Shown: positions 1 through 9,052 of the stretch, in pieces
Layout of the letters: each line of letters starts with the position of its first letter
Position numbering within the stretch: the first letter of the stretch is position 1
NCBI GenBank assembly: GCA_000752035.1
Contig: CCFE01000030.1
Location: 124,001-188,000, forward strand
Source: Bacillus rubiinfantis
Lineage (GTDB): Bacteria > Bacillota > Bacilli > Bacillales > Cytobacillaceae
DNA: 64,000 bases
Reading direction: 5' to 3'
Program-made: the position numbers and the translations under genes
The notes under the pieces: model-generated
Told to the model about the DNA's origin: nothing
Databases searched by the model: none
The model's input: the letters and a program-made list of their open reading frames with translations, nothing else

Positions 1-703
1 TTTTGATATAGAGGGTAACTTCACCCTCGGCAACTACCGAAAATTTTTCACACCGGTCTATTTACAAATGACCTTGAGTTCTTTTTGGTATGCGTTTTTG
101 ATTACAGGATTCTCTCTGCTGATTGCTTATCCAACTGCCCTGCTATTAACGAAAACAAAGCACAAGCAGTTATGGATGCTGCTCATTATCGTTCCGTCAT
201 GGATTAACCTCTTGTTAAAAGCCTATGCCTTCTTAGGTATTTTCGGAACATATGGGTTTGCTAATAGCTTTTTGGAGATAATTGGAATTGGCCAAAAACA
301 AATCTTATTTACCGATTTCAGCTTTGTTTTTGTCTCAGTTTACATTTTTATCCCGTTTATGATCTTGCCAATTTTCAACTCATTGGATGAGTTAAACCCA
401 ACCTTGATTGATGCTGCCAACGATTTAGGGGCTTCCAGATGGACGACCTTCAGGAGAGTTATTTTCCCCTTAACGATTGACGGGGTTAAGTCAGGCTGCC
501 AGGTTACCTTTATCCCTGCACTCTCCCTATTCATGCTGACAAGATTAATTGCCGGTAACCGGGTAATTACCCTTGGTACGGCGATTGAACAGCACTTCCT
601 AGTGACACAGGACTGGGGAATGGGGTCAACGATTGCCGTGTTTTTAATCATTATCATGGTGTTCATTATGGTTTTAACGAACACCCGGAAGCGAGGTGTG
701 TAA
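1..703 (+). CDS. potB: Spermidine/putrescine ABC transporter permease PotB (5' truncated)
   Basis: Inner-membrane permease of a polyamine importer. The frame is already open at base 2 and reads through before the first ATG at 68, so the true start lies left of the window. About five membrane segments remain. The binding-protein-dependent permease loop is visible near the end of the third quarter (LIDAANDLGASRWTTFRRVIFP), the EAA motif that docks the ATPase. PotA would be expected just upstream, outside the window. potC follows directly. The assignment rests on the EAA loop plus the adjacent potC and potD; polyamine specificity is inferred from PotD. Confidence 0.93.
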   Translation, partial: FDIEGNFTLGNYRKFFTPVYLQMTLSSFWYAFLITGFSLLIAYPTALLLTKTKHKQLWMLLIIVPSWINLLLKAYAFLGIFGTYGFANSFLEIIGIGQKQILFTDFSFVFVSVYIFIPFMILPIFNSLDELNPTLIDAANDLGASRWTTFRRVIFPLTIDGVKSGCQVTFIPALSLFMLTRLIAGNRVITLGTAIEQHFLVTQDWGMGSTIAVFLIIIMVFIMVLTNTRKRGV

Positions 704-704
704 A

Positions 705-1511
705 ATGGATAAAAAAATAACTCCCTTATCAAAGATTTTCTTAGTGGTCATCTTTTTTATCCTTTATGCACCAATCTTCTTTCTCATCTTTTACTCCTTT
801 AACAGTGGAGATACAATGTATGACTTCGAAGGCTTTTCGTTACAATGGTACAAAGAACTGTTTCATGACACAAGATTATTTATCATTGTCTTGAATACTA
901 TTGTAATTGCTCTGCTTTCGTCGTTGTTTTCTACCATTATCGGAGTAATTGGGGCGTTAGCGATTCATATGGCCAAACGTCGGCAAACGAAAAATGCCTT
1001 ATTGTCATTTAACAATGTGCTGATTGTTAGTCCAGACGTTATTATTGGGGCATCATTTTTAATTCTGTTTACGATGGCAGGGATTAAGCTCGGCTTTTAT
1101 TCCGTCCTGCTATCACATATTGCCTTTAGCATTCCAATCGTCGTACTGATGGTTTTACCAAAATTAACAGAAATGAGCCCATCACTGATTGACGCCGCCC
1201 GCGACCTTGGGGCAAGCAGCTGGGATGTCATGTCCAAGGTCATTATCCCATATATTTCACCAGGGATTTTTGCTGGATTCTTCATGGCGCTAACTTACTC
1301 CTTAGATGATTTCGCGGTCACATTTTTTGTCACCGGAAATGGTTTTTCAACCTTGTCGGTTGAAATTTATTCTTTAGCACGCCGGGGAATTTCCTTGAAT
1401 ATCAACGCGTTATCAGCAATGCTATTCCTATTTACGATGGTCTTAGTTGTGATTTACTACTTCATCACCCAACGCAACAAGCCGAGTGGAATGGGGGTGC
1501 GTAAGCGATGA
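705..1511 (+). CDS. potC: Spermidine/putrescine ABC transporter permease PotC
   Basis: Second membrane subunit of the polyamine importer, about 268 residues with six predicted helices. It carries the EAA loop SLIDAARDLGASSWDVMSKVIIP, matching that of PotB. I chose ATG 705 because GAGGTG at 693-698 sits six bases upstream; a GTG at 696 would also keep the frame. The gene starts one base after the potB stop and its own stop overlaps the potD start by four bases (ATGA), so the three genes are translationally coupled. PotC ends in a short basic tail, as usual for the family. Confidence 0.93.
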   Translation: MDKKITPLSKIFLVVIFFILYAPIFFLIFYSFNSGDTMYDFEGFSLQWYKELFHDTRLFIIVLNTIVIALLSSLFSTIIGVIGALAIHMAKRRQTKNALLSFNNVLIVSPDVIIGASFLILFTMAGIKLGFYSVLLSHIAFSIPIVVLMVLPKLTEMSPSLIDAARDLGASSWDVMSKVIIPYISPGIFAGFFMALTYSLDDFAVTFFVTGNGFSTLSVEIYSLARRGISLNINALSAMLFLFTMVLVVIYYFITQRNKPSGMGVRKR

Positions 1512-2581
1512 AACATATCGTTCGTTTTTTCCTGATTATCACTCTTTCATCGGCCGTCATTTTACTGGGGATTTCCAGTTTAAATAAGTCCCAAGGTTAT
1601 TCTGGCAAAAATACATTGACCGTTTACAACTGGGGCGATTACATTGATGAAGACCTGATTACAAAATTTGAAAAACAAACTGGGATTAAAGTCATTTATG
1701 AGACGTTTGATTCCAATGAAGCGATGATGACAAAAATTGAACAAGGCGGAACGAATTATGATGTCGCTGTTCCATCTGAATATATGATTGATAAAATGCG
1801 ACAGGAAAATTTATTAATCCCTTTGGATCATTCGAAGCTGCCCAACCTTAAGAATATTGATTCACGCTTCATGGATTTACCGTTTGATCCGGAAAATAAA
1901 TACTCAGTACCCTACTTCTGGGGGACCGTTGGGATTGTCTACAATCCAAAAATGCTCCATAACAAGAAGATTACAAGTTGGAATGACCTTTGGGATCCTG
2001 ATTTAAAAAATCAAATTTTGTTAACTGACGGAGCCCGGGAAATTATGGGAATGGGGCTGAACAGCTTAGGCTATTCATTGAATGATACGAATAAGCAGCA
2101 TCTACGTCAAGCTAAGGAAAAGCTTGATAAACTGACACCAAATGTTAAAGCCATTGTTGGTGACGAGATTAAGATGCTGATGGCCAATGAAGAAGCGGCG
2201 CTTGGAATTGTTTGGTCTGGAGATGCTTCAGAAATCATGTATGAAAATGAAGACTTAGATTACGTGGTGCCACAAGAAGGCTCCAACCTATGGTTTGACA
2301 ATATGGTAATTCCAAAAACAGCCAAAAATATTGATGCTGCCCATAAATTCATTAACTTTATGCTCGATCCAAAAGTAGCTGCTAAAAATACCGATTATGT
2401 TGGTTATTCTACACCAAATAAACAGGCCCTCAACTACTTGGATAAAGAGGTAGTCGAGGATGAGCGTTTCTATCCATCACCTGAACTGACGAAAAAACTT
2501 GAGGTGTACGAAAATCTTGGCAAACGCAATCTTGCCACCTACAATGAGCTGTTTTTGCAATTTAAGATGCACAGAAAATAA
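1508..2581 (+). CDS. potD: Spermidine/putrescine-binding protein PotD
   Basis: Extracellular solute-binding protein of the Pot importer, 357 residues, usual length for the family. After one N-terminal hydrophobic segment (about residues 7-25) the mature domain opens with TLTVYNWGDYIDEDLI, the classic PotD/PotF start. Further family blocks are VPYFWGTVGIVYNP and the C-terminal FINFMLDP. The signal segment has no lipobox cysteine, so the protein would be anchored by an uncleaved helix or released, rather than lipidated as most Gram-positive binding proteins are. It is the last gene before a strong terminator. Confidence 0.93.
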   Translation: MKHIVRFFLIITLSSAVILLGISSLNKSQGYSGKNTLTVYNWGDYIDEDLITKFEKQTGIKVIYETFDSNEAMMTKIEQGGTNYDVAVPSEYMIDKMRQENLLIPLDHSKLPNLKNIDSRFMDLPFDPENKYSVPYFWGTVGIVYNPKMLHNKKITSWNDLWDPDLKNQILLTDGAREIMGMGLNSLGYSLNDTNKQHLRQAKEKLDKLTPNVKAIVGDEIKMLMANEEAALGIVWSGDASEIMYENEDLDYVVPQEGSNLWFDNMVIPKTAKNIDAAHKFINFMLDPKVAAKNTDYVGYSTPNKQALNYLDKEVVEDERFYPSPELTKKLEVYENLGKRNLATYNELFLQFKMHRK

Positions 2582-2618
2582 TACTCTTGCCCCTATTAAA
2601 CAAATGGCAGATAAAAGA

Positions 2619-2666
2619 GAAAAAGCGCTGCTCATTCCGGAAGTTCCGGGAAGGCGGCGCTTTTTT
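2619..2666. terminator. Bidirectional terminator after potD
   Basis: AAAAAGCGCTGC pairs with GGCGGCGCTTTTTT across a roughly 20-base loop that itself contains a small CCGGAA/TTCCGG hairpin. T-tract on the + strand, A-tract on the left, so it can also stop the convergent small gene that ends at 2668. Confidence 0.85.
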
Positions 2667-2667
2667 C

Positions 2668-2883
2668 CTACAAACTATTATCTTCCTCAAGCTTGTTCAC
2701 ATACCAGTTAGTAATCTGTGTAAGAATCGCAAAGACAAAGAAGAAATTCATAGCCCAAACATTGACAAACGGAGCGATCCCATCGAATTCAATCGTTCCG
2801 TACCCTTTTACCATCGTGACGATAAACGACTCAATGAAAATCAGAATAAACCCAATGACACTTGCAACTGCTGCGCGAAACAT
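2668..2883 (-). CDS. Small membrane protein of unknown function
   Basis: A 71-residue protein with two hydrophobic segments (about residues 4-26 and 43-62) separated by a short loop, ending in an acidic tail (KLEEDNSL). I do not recognise a family. ATG 2883 is preceded by GGGGGGAAGGG; an in-frame TTG 15 bases further up is also possible. It converges on potD and shares its terminator. Length, composition and a strong ribosome binding site support a real gene. Confidence 0.6.
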   Translation of the reverse strand: MFRAAVASVIGFILIFIESFIVTMVKGYGTIEFDGIAPFVNVWAMNFFFVFAILTQITNWYVNKLEEDNSL

Positions 2884-3033
2884 TTCCCTTCCCCCCAAGT
2901 CATTATTTATTGCTATATTGCAAGATGTAATTTTGACATTTTTGTGAATAATTATAGTATTATTATAGTCTCTTTTTCACAAATTTCAAATAAAACACCA
3001 GGGTTTCGGGGGAATTTTCCCTGCATGATACAA

Positions 3034-4485
3034 TCAAGCGTCTTTATATTTTGGTTCTATATCTGAACCATCCTCATAGCGAACTACTCGTGCCAATTCC
3101 GCCTTCATATGCTCATCAGAAAACTGCTTTCCATACTGGTTAACTGAAACCTTATAAAGTATTCCTCCAAGAACCGCCCAAGCAAAGATAATAACCCACT
3201 CATAAGGCCAAACAAGAGCGGATGGCATTCCTGGCATGTATAAAATTGTTATGCCAAGCGCCATAAACACAGCGATCCAGCCAAGAATTGTCCCCCCCGG
3301 CAGACGAAATGGTCGTACCATAGCAGGGTGCTTTTTTCGCAAAATGATAAATGAAACGGCTACCATAAACCAAGAAACGACTAATCCTAGTCCACCTGAA
3401 TCAACCAGCCACACCAAAGCCGGACGTCCCATCAGTGGTGCTAAGGTTGAGAAAACTCCAATCAGGATAATTGCTTTATGCGGTGTATTATATTTTGGAT
3501 GCAGTTCACCTAAAAACTTGGGCAGCATACCTGCATTAGCAAGCGCATAAATAGCCCGGCTGCCACCAACATAGAAACCAATCCAGCTCGTGATAATTCC
3601 GCCTATTCCACCAAGGATAAGGACATTGGCCATCATTTTGCTGCCGCCAAAGGCCTTCGCCATCGCATCAGCAGTTACAAGATTAGACTCACTCATTTCT
3701 GCCGGTGTCAGTACACGTGAAACGCCAAATATGACAGCAACATACCAAACTACAGCAAAAATAACCGATAAAATTAATAATTGCCCTATTCTTTTTTGCG
3801 GCAGATTGATCTCCTCTGATGCTTGAGGAATAACATCAAAACCGACAAACATAAAAGGTGTCATGATTAAGACGGTTAATAGCCCACCTACACCCTTATC
3901 AAAAAAAGGGCTCATATTTTCAGTAGTACCGGCAATAGAACTTCCCGTAATTAACAAAACGCCGGCAATAATAATTAAGAGGGTAAAAATAAAGGTGATA
4001 GAAGTGGTCAGCTTAATACCGCGGTAATTAATCCAGGTGACTAAGATAGAACCGAGAATTCCGACTCCAGCCCATGTAATGGTTACATCCCAGCCGGCAA
4101 TCGTGTATAAATAACCCTTACTATAATTTGGAATTAAATATTCAAAGACCGTTGGAAGAGCAACAGCTTCAAATGCTACTACCGATACATAGCCGAGAAT
4201 GATGGCCCAGGTCGTAATAAACGAGGCTCCTCGCCCCATGGCCATATAACTATAGACATGCTCTCCCCCGGCTAATGGAATGGATGAAGCCAATTCTGCA
4301 TAGGTAAGACCGACAAAAATGACTAAAGCTCCACCGATGACAAATGCAAGTATTGCCCCTAAAGAGCCTGCCCCGCTAATCCAAATGCCAGTGGTAACAA
4401 CCCAGCCCCAGCCAATCATTGCTCCAAAGGCAAGCGCCAAGACATCACGGTTTCCTAAAATTTTCAAAAACTTCGGATCATTCAT
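3034..4485 (-). CDS. APC-family amino acid permease
   Basis: A 483-residue secondary transporter with about 12 membrane helices. The N-terminus has the APC signature around GAMIGWGWVVTTG, and PQASEEI plus the GGSRAIYALANAGMLPKFL block are typical of amino acid/polyamine/organocation carriers. ATG 4485 follows GGAGGGG with five bases between. It lies downstream, in the same direction, of an ornithine cyclodeaminase-family gene, so it may import that enzyme's substrate (ornithine, alanine or a related amino acid); this is inference. It has its own promoter and a leader with an internal terminator, described separately. No oddities in the coding sequence. Confidence 0.88.
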   Translation of the reverse strand: MNDPKFLKILGNRDVLALAFGAMIGWGWVVTTGIWISGAGSLGAILAFVIGGALVIFVGLTYAELASSIPLAGGEHVYSYMAMGRGASFITTWAIILGYVSVVAFEAVALPTVFEYLIPNYSKGYLYTIAGWDVTITWAGVGILGSILVTWINYRGIKLTTSITFIFTLLIIIAGVLLITGSSIAGTTENMSPFFDKGVGGLLTVLIMTPFMFVGFDVIPQASEEINLPQKRIGQLLILSVIFAVVWYVAVIFGVSRVLTPAEMSESNLVTADAMAKAFGGSKMMANVLILGGIGGIITSWIGFYVGGSRAIYALANAGMLPKFLGELHPKYNTPHKAIILIGVFSTLAPLMGRPALVWLVDSGGLGLVVSWFMVAVSFIILRKKHPAMVRPFRLPGGTILGWIAVFMALGITILYMPGMPSALVWPYEWVIIFAWAVLGGILYKVSVNQYGKQFSDEHMKAELARVVRYEDGSDIEPKYKDA

Positions 4486-4645
4486 AGCATCCCCTCCAAT
4501 AAATTAATCAATGATAATAAGCCAACTTCGCAGAAACTGAGTATCGACCAGGACCAGCTTATAAATCGTCTGATTCCTCATTGAACAGTGTGGTGACAAT
4601 CAGAATCATGATGTATCCGTTTTCATTTGGTCGCAGAGGACAAAC

Positions 4646-4803
4646 AAAAAGCCAGTCCTACCCCTTTAAAAAATGGCTAGAACTGGCTTTACGATTCATA
4701 AGCACCATCTGGTTAAAGATGGGTGATGAACGAAACAGTCATTTGAAGTTATGCTATTATCATTTATCCCCATTACCTTCCGCGGTAAGACGGCTAGGAT
4801 GGA
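4646..4803 (-). ncRNA. Candidate attenuator or riboswitch leader of the APC permease
   Basis: Three hairpins lie in order in the leader. TTACC/GGTAA (4773-4788) comes first. CACCCATCT/AGATGGTG (4703-4725) is second. The third is an intrinsic terminator, AAAGCCAGT..TAG with CTA..ACTGGCTTTTT (4646-4690). The permease starts 160 bases after the terminator. A 25-codon ORF (4773 down to 4696, beginning MGIND, ending RWCL) spans the first two hairpins, with GGAAGG only two bases before its ATG. I compared the sequence from memory with TPP, SAM, lysine, glycine, purine, guanidine, ydaO, T-box and other classes and saw no convincing match. Attenuation is inferred from the layout. Confidence 0.5.
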
Positions 4804-4808
4804 GACTA

Positions 4809-4837
4809 TAATTATATTTTACATAATTTTCCGTCAA
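4809..4837 (-). promoter_or_regulatory. Sigma-A-type promoter of the permease leader
   Basis: TTGACG (4837-4832) is followed by TATAAT after 15 bases or TAATTA after 17 bases on the minus strand. The DNA between is very AT-rich. It lies in the gap after the cyclodeaminase gene and would start the leader RNA near 4803. Confidence 0.6.
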
Positions 4838-4913
4838 TTTCAAGGCATTTTTTCTAGGATATTTGAACGATTTTACAATGGTAACTGGCCCGCTTACCCT
4901 ATTTATCTATAAT

Positions 4914-5903
4914 CTATATATCTACCTTTGTTCCAATTCCGGTTTGAACAGCCTTTTCATATACAGCAGCAGCAACTGCAAGATCAAAATAGGCGATACC
5001 AACAGATTTGAAAAAGGTGATTTCATTTTCGTTTTCCCTGCTGCTAATCTGACCAACAGCAAGTTCGCTTATTTCCCCATGAAGCTCAGAAAAACTCCAT
5101 CTTCCGGCTAGCGCCGGGATGATAAAGTCACCGGCTTCATCTTTTACGCCTTCAATCGTATCAACAACAATTTTTGAACAGCGCTGCAATGTTTGTTCAT
5201 CAACCTCCTGCATTTGCGGCAGGTAAGAACCCACACCATTAATATGAGTCCCCGGCCGAAGTGCCCGGCCAGAAAACACCGGCGTCTCCGACCGTGTGCT
5301 ACAGATAACGATATCAGCTTGTGAAACCGCTTCATTCACATCATCCATAACAGTCACTGTACCACTAAAGTTTGGAGCCAATTCACTGACTATTTTTGCA
5401 AAAGCATGAGCTTTTTCCTTCGTTCGATTATATAACATGATCGTGTTAATAGGACGGACGGCTAATACAGCCTGAAGCTGTTCTTCCGCCATCGCCCCGC
5501 AGCCGATGACGACAACTGAGGAGGCTGTTTTTTTAGCAAGATGCTTTGTGGCAATTCCGCTCACAGCACCTGTGCGCAATCTCGTTAAATATGAGGCGTT
5601 CAAGCAAGCAAGATGATCACCATACTGTGTATCACTTAACAAAATCACCCCTTGAGTGGTCCGTTTGCCTCTGGATGGGTTTTTTGGAAAAATCGTTACG
5701 ACTTTAACCGCTGATTTTCCTACAGACGTGATGGCAGAAGGCATATATAATGCAGAGGCATTCTTATCGGGAAATTCCAAAACAGTCCGATGCGGATTTT
5801 GAATTTTTCCTTCCATGTAGCTGGCTAATGCCTTTTCCAAATCTTGTATCGCATCGTTCATCGAATAAAGATCACGAATTTGTTGTTCTGATAATATGAG
5901 CAT
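4914..5903 (-). CDS. Ornithine cyclodeaminase / mu-crystallin family protein
   Basis: A 329-residue NAD(P)-dependent enzyme of the OCD/mu-crystallin family, whose members are ornithine cyclodeaminases, alanine dehydrogenases, or ketimine/pyrroline-2-carboxylate reductases. Visible features are the N-terminal substrate-fold segment with VKVVTIFPKNP, then the Rossmann motif VVVIGCGAMAEEQL (about residue 135), and GTHINGVGSYLPQMQEVD. ATG 5903 is chosen over the upstream GTG 5909 because GAAGG lies six bases before it. Specificity within the family cannot be settled by eye. The flanking permease and MFS carrier suggest amino acid use. Confidence 0.87.
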   Translation of the reverse strand: MLILSEQQIRDLYSMNDAIQDLEKALASYMEGKIQNPHRTVLEFPDKNASALYMPSAITSVGKSAVKVVTIFPKNPSRGKRTTQGVILLSDTQYGDHLACLNASYLTRLRTGAVSGIATKHLAKKTASSVVVIGCGAMAEEQLQAVLAVRPINTIMLYNRTKEKAHAFAKIVSELAPNFSGTVTVMDDVNEAVSQADIVICSTRSETPVFSGRALRPGTHINGVGSYLPQMQEVDEQTLQRCSKIVVDTIEGVKDEAGDFIIPALAGRWSFSELHGEISELAVGQISSRENENEITFFKSVGIAYFDLAVAAAVYEKAVQTGIGTKVDI

Positions 5904-5980
5904 GATCACCCTTCTTTCTACAATTTTTGTAGTATTCTTATGGAAAAAGGAACCGCGTGAAGACGATTCCTTGAGACTGA

Positions 5981-7264
5981 TTAAGCAGCTTTATCTAATT
6001 CCTCATTTTTTCGGTCACGAACCGCAGCCACTGCTACAAGCGAAATTAATGAAGTAAAGATGATGTATAATGCAACAGGAACATAAGAATTGTTATACGC
6101 TGCAAGTAATGCTGTTGCGACTAGCGGTGCTGTTCCCCCAGCAACCGCAGCACCAATTTGGTAGCCAAGTGAAATCCCTGTATAGCGGACATTAGATTTG
6201 AATATTTCCGAGAACATCGTCCCTAATACAGCAGTAATAGGTGACCAAATGATTCCTAACCCCAGTACAGTTGCCACGACAAGCAATGCGGCAGATTTTT
6301 GCTGAAGCAGCCAAAAATATGGGAAGGCATATAAGGCCATTAAGATAGTGCCTCCAACATACAGTTTCTTTCGCCCAAATTTATCAGAAAGCCCGCCCAT
6401 GATAGGAATCAGTATAGTCGTTACAATCGTAGCAATGGTAACCGTATTTAATGTGAGTGTTCGTGAAAAACCAAGCTGTGTCGTCGCGTAAGAAACGATA
6501 AAGGTTGAAAAAATATAAAATGGTGCCGTTTCTACTACTTTTGCACCAACTGCTATTAAAACCTCTTTCCAATGTGTGCGCATCGTTTCAACAAATGGAA
6601 TTTTGGCAATTTCCCCTTTTTCTTTTGCCTTCTTAAAGGAAGGTGTTTCATCAATGCCCTTACGAATCCATAATCCAAAGATTACTAGTAATGCACTTAA
6701 AATAAACGGTACCCGCCAGCCCCAAGTCATAAAGGCATTTTCAGGTAATAATGTCATGATAGATAACGCAATTGTTCCTAATAGCATTCCAATAGTTACA
6801 CCCATTTGCGGAATACTGCCGAAGAAGCCGCGTCTATCTTTGGGAGCATACTCTACAGCCAGTAAAAGCGCTCCTCCCCATTCACCGCCGAGGCCTACCC
6901 CTTGAACCAGCCTTAACGTTACCAAAAGAATCGGAGCAGCAACACCAATAGCTTCATATGTAGGAAGAAAACCCATTAAAACAGTCGATCCGCCCATTAG
7001 GGTCAATGTCAAAACAAGTGTCTTTTTTCGGCCAATTTTATCACCGATATGACTAAAAATAATTCCTCCCAGCGGCCTGATGAAAAACGCTAAGGCAAAC
7101 GAAGCGTACGCCAACATTAACCCAACAGCAGGATCTTCACTGTGAAAAATTAATTGATTAAAGACAAGTGCGGAAACGGTTCCATACAAAAAGTAATCAA
7201 ACCATTCAATTGAACTTCCAACAAGACTAGCGATTAACACCTTCATTTCTAGTTTTTTCTCCAT
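5981..7264 (-). CDS. MFS transporter, metabolite:H+ symporter (MHS) type
   Basis: A 427-residue carrier with 12 predicted helices. The GSSIEWFDYFLYGT start, the FIRPLGGIIFSHIGDKIGRKKTL loop and the RLVQGVGLGGEWGGA helix are hallmarks of the MHS family (ShiA, ProP, citrate/alpha-ketoglutarate symporters). AGGGGG six bases before ATG 7264 decides the start; the TTG at 7282 would precede that site. Substrate unknown, probably a carboxylate, amino acid or betaine imported with protons. It is first in the row of three minus-strand genes down to the APC permease. Confidence 0.9.
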   Translation of the reverse strand: MEKKLEMKVLIASLVGSSIEWFDYFLYGTVSALVFNQLIFHSEDPAVGLMLAYASFALAFFIRPLGGIIFSHIGDKIGRKKTLVLTLTLMGGSTVLMGFLPTYEAIGVAAPILLVTLRLVQGVGLGGEWGGALLLAVEYAPKDRRGFFGSIPQMGVTIGMLLGTIALSIMTLLPENAFMTWGWRVPFILSALLVIFGLWIRKGIDETPSFKKAKEKGEIAKIPFVETMRTHWKEVLIAVGAKVVETAPFYIFSTFIVSYATTQLGFSRTLTLNTVTIATIVTTILIPIMGGLSDKFGRKKLYVGGTILMALYAFPYFWLLQQKSAALLVVATVLGLGIIWSPITAVLGTMFSEIFKSNVRYTGISLGYQIGAAVAGGTAPLVATALLAAYNNSYVPVALYIIFTSLISLVAVAAVRDRKNEELDKAA

Positions 7265-7377
7265 CAAAATCCCCCTTTTCAAGAATATATTATCTAATTT
7301 TATATTATTTTACAACAATGTTTTTTAATTACTTTGATATTTTGATATATTATAAAAAATCAGTAGATACAAACTAA

Positions 7378-7404
7378 AAAAAGAGCTCTTTTTACCAAGC
7401 TCCA
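7378..7404 (-). terminator. Terminator of the ECF transporter operon
   Basis: GGAGCTTGG..AAGAGCTC followed by seven T on the minus strand, just after the last ATPase gene. The stem is short (five pairs). Confidence 0.55.
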
Positions 7405-7415
7405 TTACAAATAAT

Positions 7416-8210
7416 TTATTTGGAATAATTTTGTAAGAATTCTTCTATTGTTAGTACCGTATTCTGAAACCCAAGCCTATTGGCCAGTTGGGTAATGCCA
7501 GGGAGTTCAACTTTCGCCTCTTTAAGCACCTCTTTGCGTGTGAAAACCTCTCTTGTAGCACCATCAAGTATCACTGTCCCTTGATTGAAGACAATTATTC
7601 GTTCAAAATTCTCCGCAACAAAATCCATATCGTGAATAATTGTAATAATCAGTTTTTGTTTTCTTTTTAATTTTTTAATGATATTGCTGATAATCTTCTT
7701 GCCGGCTTCATCCTGGGCAATGGTTGGTTCATCAAAAATCACAATATCGGTATCCATCGCGACAACGGAGGCTGTGCACAGCAGCTTTTTTTCCGATAAA
7801 CTTAAATCATGTGGATTCATTGCCGTTTTCCCTGCAAGTCCGACCATTTCCAACGCTTCCAGTGCCAGTTTCTCTGCGGTGTATTTTCCCATTTTTATAT
7901 TCAATAGTCCAAACATAGCCTCATCCAAAACTGTTCGCTTAAATATCTGATCATTGGGATTTTGAAAAACCAGTCCAATCTGCCGCGCCAGTTCGGCAGC
8001 AGTTTTCATGCTCACATCATAATCACCAATGAATATTTCTCCCTTGCTTGCTTTCAACAAACCTTTTAACAGCTTTACAAAGGTCGTTTTTCCAGATCCA
8101 TTCTGCCCGATAATGGCCGTTGTCCGCTGGTCAAACTCCAGATTGATGTCTGCAAGAACTGGAACATCAGTGTTAGGGTAAGAAAAAGACAGACTCGATA
8201 CCTCAATCAT
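7416..8210 (-). CDS. ecfA2: ECF transporter ATPase, second subunit (EcfA2-like)
   Basis: A 264-residue ABC ATPase that powers an energy-coupling-factor vitamin/micronutrient importer. Walker A is GQNGSGKTT (about residue 36), the Q-loop VFQNPNDQIF and Walker B DIVIFDEPT are present. The ABC signature, normally LSGGQ, reads LSLSEKK, so one composite ATP site is probably non-catalytic; such asymmetry is known in ABC pairs. The start overlaps the preceding ATPase stop (ATGA). GGGGGAC precedes ATG 8210. Last gene of the S-T-A-A operon. Confidence 0.88.
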   Translation of the reverse strand: MIEVSSLSFSYPNTDVPVLADINLEFDQRTTAIIGQNGSGKTTFVKLLKGLLKASKGEIFIGDYDVSMKTAAELARQIGLVFQNPNDQIFKRTVLDEAMFGLLNIKMGKYTAEKLALEALEMVGLAGKTAMNPHDLSLSEKKLLCTASVVAMDTDIVIFDEPTIAQDEAGKKIISNIIKKLKRKQKLIITIIHDMDFVAENFERIIVFNQGTVILDGATREVFTRKEVLKEAKVELPGITQLANRLGFQNTVLTIEEFLQNYSK

Positions 8211-9052
8211 CGTTGTGTCCCCCTGAGGAGCATTTCCGCCTCAGCCAATGTGACCGGATAAACATCACTGCCGTTTTTTTTTATATTTAATGCTTTACAA
8301 ACCGTTGTATACACTGGAGGCTCGACGCCAAAATCGGCCAAGTCTACCCTTGAAAAAATTTTCTCAGGCGTGTCGTAATCAATTAGCCTGCCCTCATGCA
8401 GCAACATCACTCGATTAGAAAACTGGGCAATTTTTTCCATATTATGTTCTGCCATCATCACCGTTACTCCTTGCCTGCTTAATTCCGCGATAGTCTTAAA
8501 TACCTCCTCGGAGCCAGCCGGATCAAGTTGCGATGTTGGTTCGTCCAATACAAGAATTTCCGGTTTCATTGCCATAATGCTGGCAATCGCGAGCCGCTGC
8601 ATCTGTCCCCCTGAAAGGGTAAACGGACTGTGATCTTTTATATCTTCAATGTCTAATTCCTTCAACACTTCAGTAATTCGCTCGTGCATTTCAGCTGGCG
8701 GTAGTCCGATATTTTCAAGACCAAAGGCAATTTCGTCATACACGGTCAACTTTGATCCGCTAATCTGTGTAAATGGATTTTGAAACACTATTCCTACTTT
8801 TAAAGCTATCTCCGAGATTGGATGATTCTTGACCTCAAGCCCATCGACAAGAATCTCCCCCCCATAGGCTCCTTTATAGAAATGGGGAACCAATCCGACG
8901 AGCGACTGGCACAATGTCGATTTTCCCGATGAATTTTTTCCAATAATTCCAATGAATTCTCCTTGCTCAACTTCAAAGGAAATATCGTTCAGTGCCCTTA
9001 CGTCAGCTTGTGGATATTGATATTTCAGGCCGTTAACTATAATCTTTTTCAT
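8207..9052 (-). CDS. ecfA1: ECF transporter ATPase, first subunit (EcfA1-like)
   Basis: A 281-residue ABC ATPase with a complete set of motifs: Walker A GKNSSGKST, Q-loop VFQNPFTQISG, signature LSGGQMQR and Walker B ILVLDEPTSQLD, then a MAEHNMEKI switch region. It forms the ATPase pair with the downstream subunit and docks on EcfT. ATG 9052 follows GGAGG with eight bases spacing and overlaps the EcfT stop (ATGA). The C-terminal 60 residues extend past the core ATPase as in other EcfA proteins. Confidence 0.92.
   Translation of the reverse strand: MKKIIVNGLKYQYPQADVRALNDISFEVEQGEFIGIIGKNSSGKSTLCQSLVGLVPHFYKGAYGGEILVDGLEVKNHPISEIALKVGIVFQNPFTQISGSKLTVYDEIAFGLENIGLPPAEMHERITEVLKELDIEDIKDHSPFTLSGGQMQRLAIASIMAMKPEILVLDEPTSQLDPAGSEEVFKTIAELSRQGVTVMMAEHNMEKIAQFSNRVMLLHEGRLIDYDTPEKIFSRVDLADFGVEPPVYTTVCKALNIKKNGSDVYPVTLAEAEMLLRGTQR

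Noticed and set aside
2499..3066. Plus-strand frames after potD
   Set aside because: They overlap the terminator and the opposite-strand small membrane gene and lack ribosome sites; shadows.
4760..4800. T-box leader (TTACCGCGG resembles the T-box core)
   Set aside because: It is at the 5' end, not next to the terminator, and lacks the AGGGTGG part, so the T-box layout does not fit.
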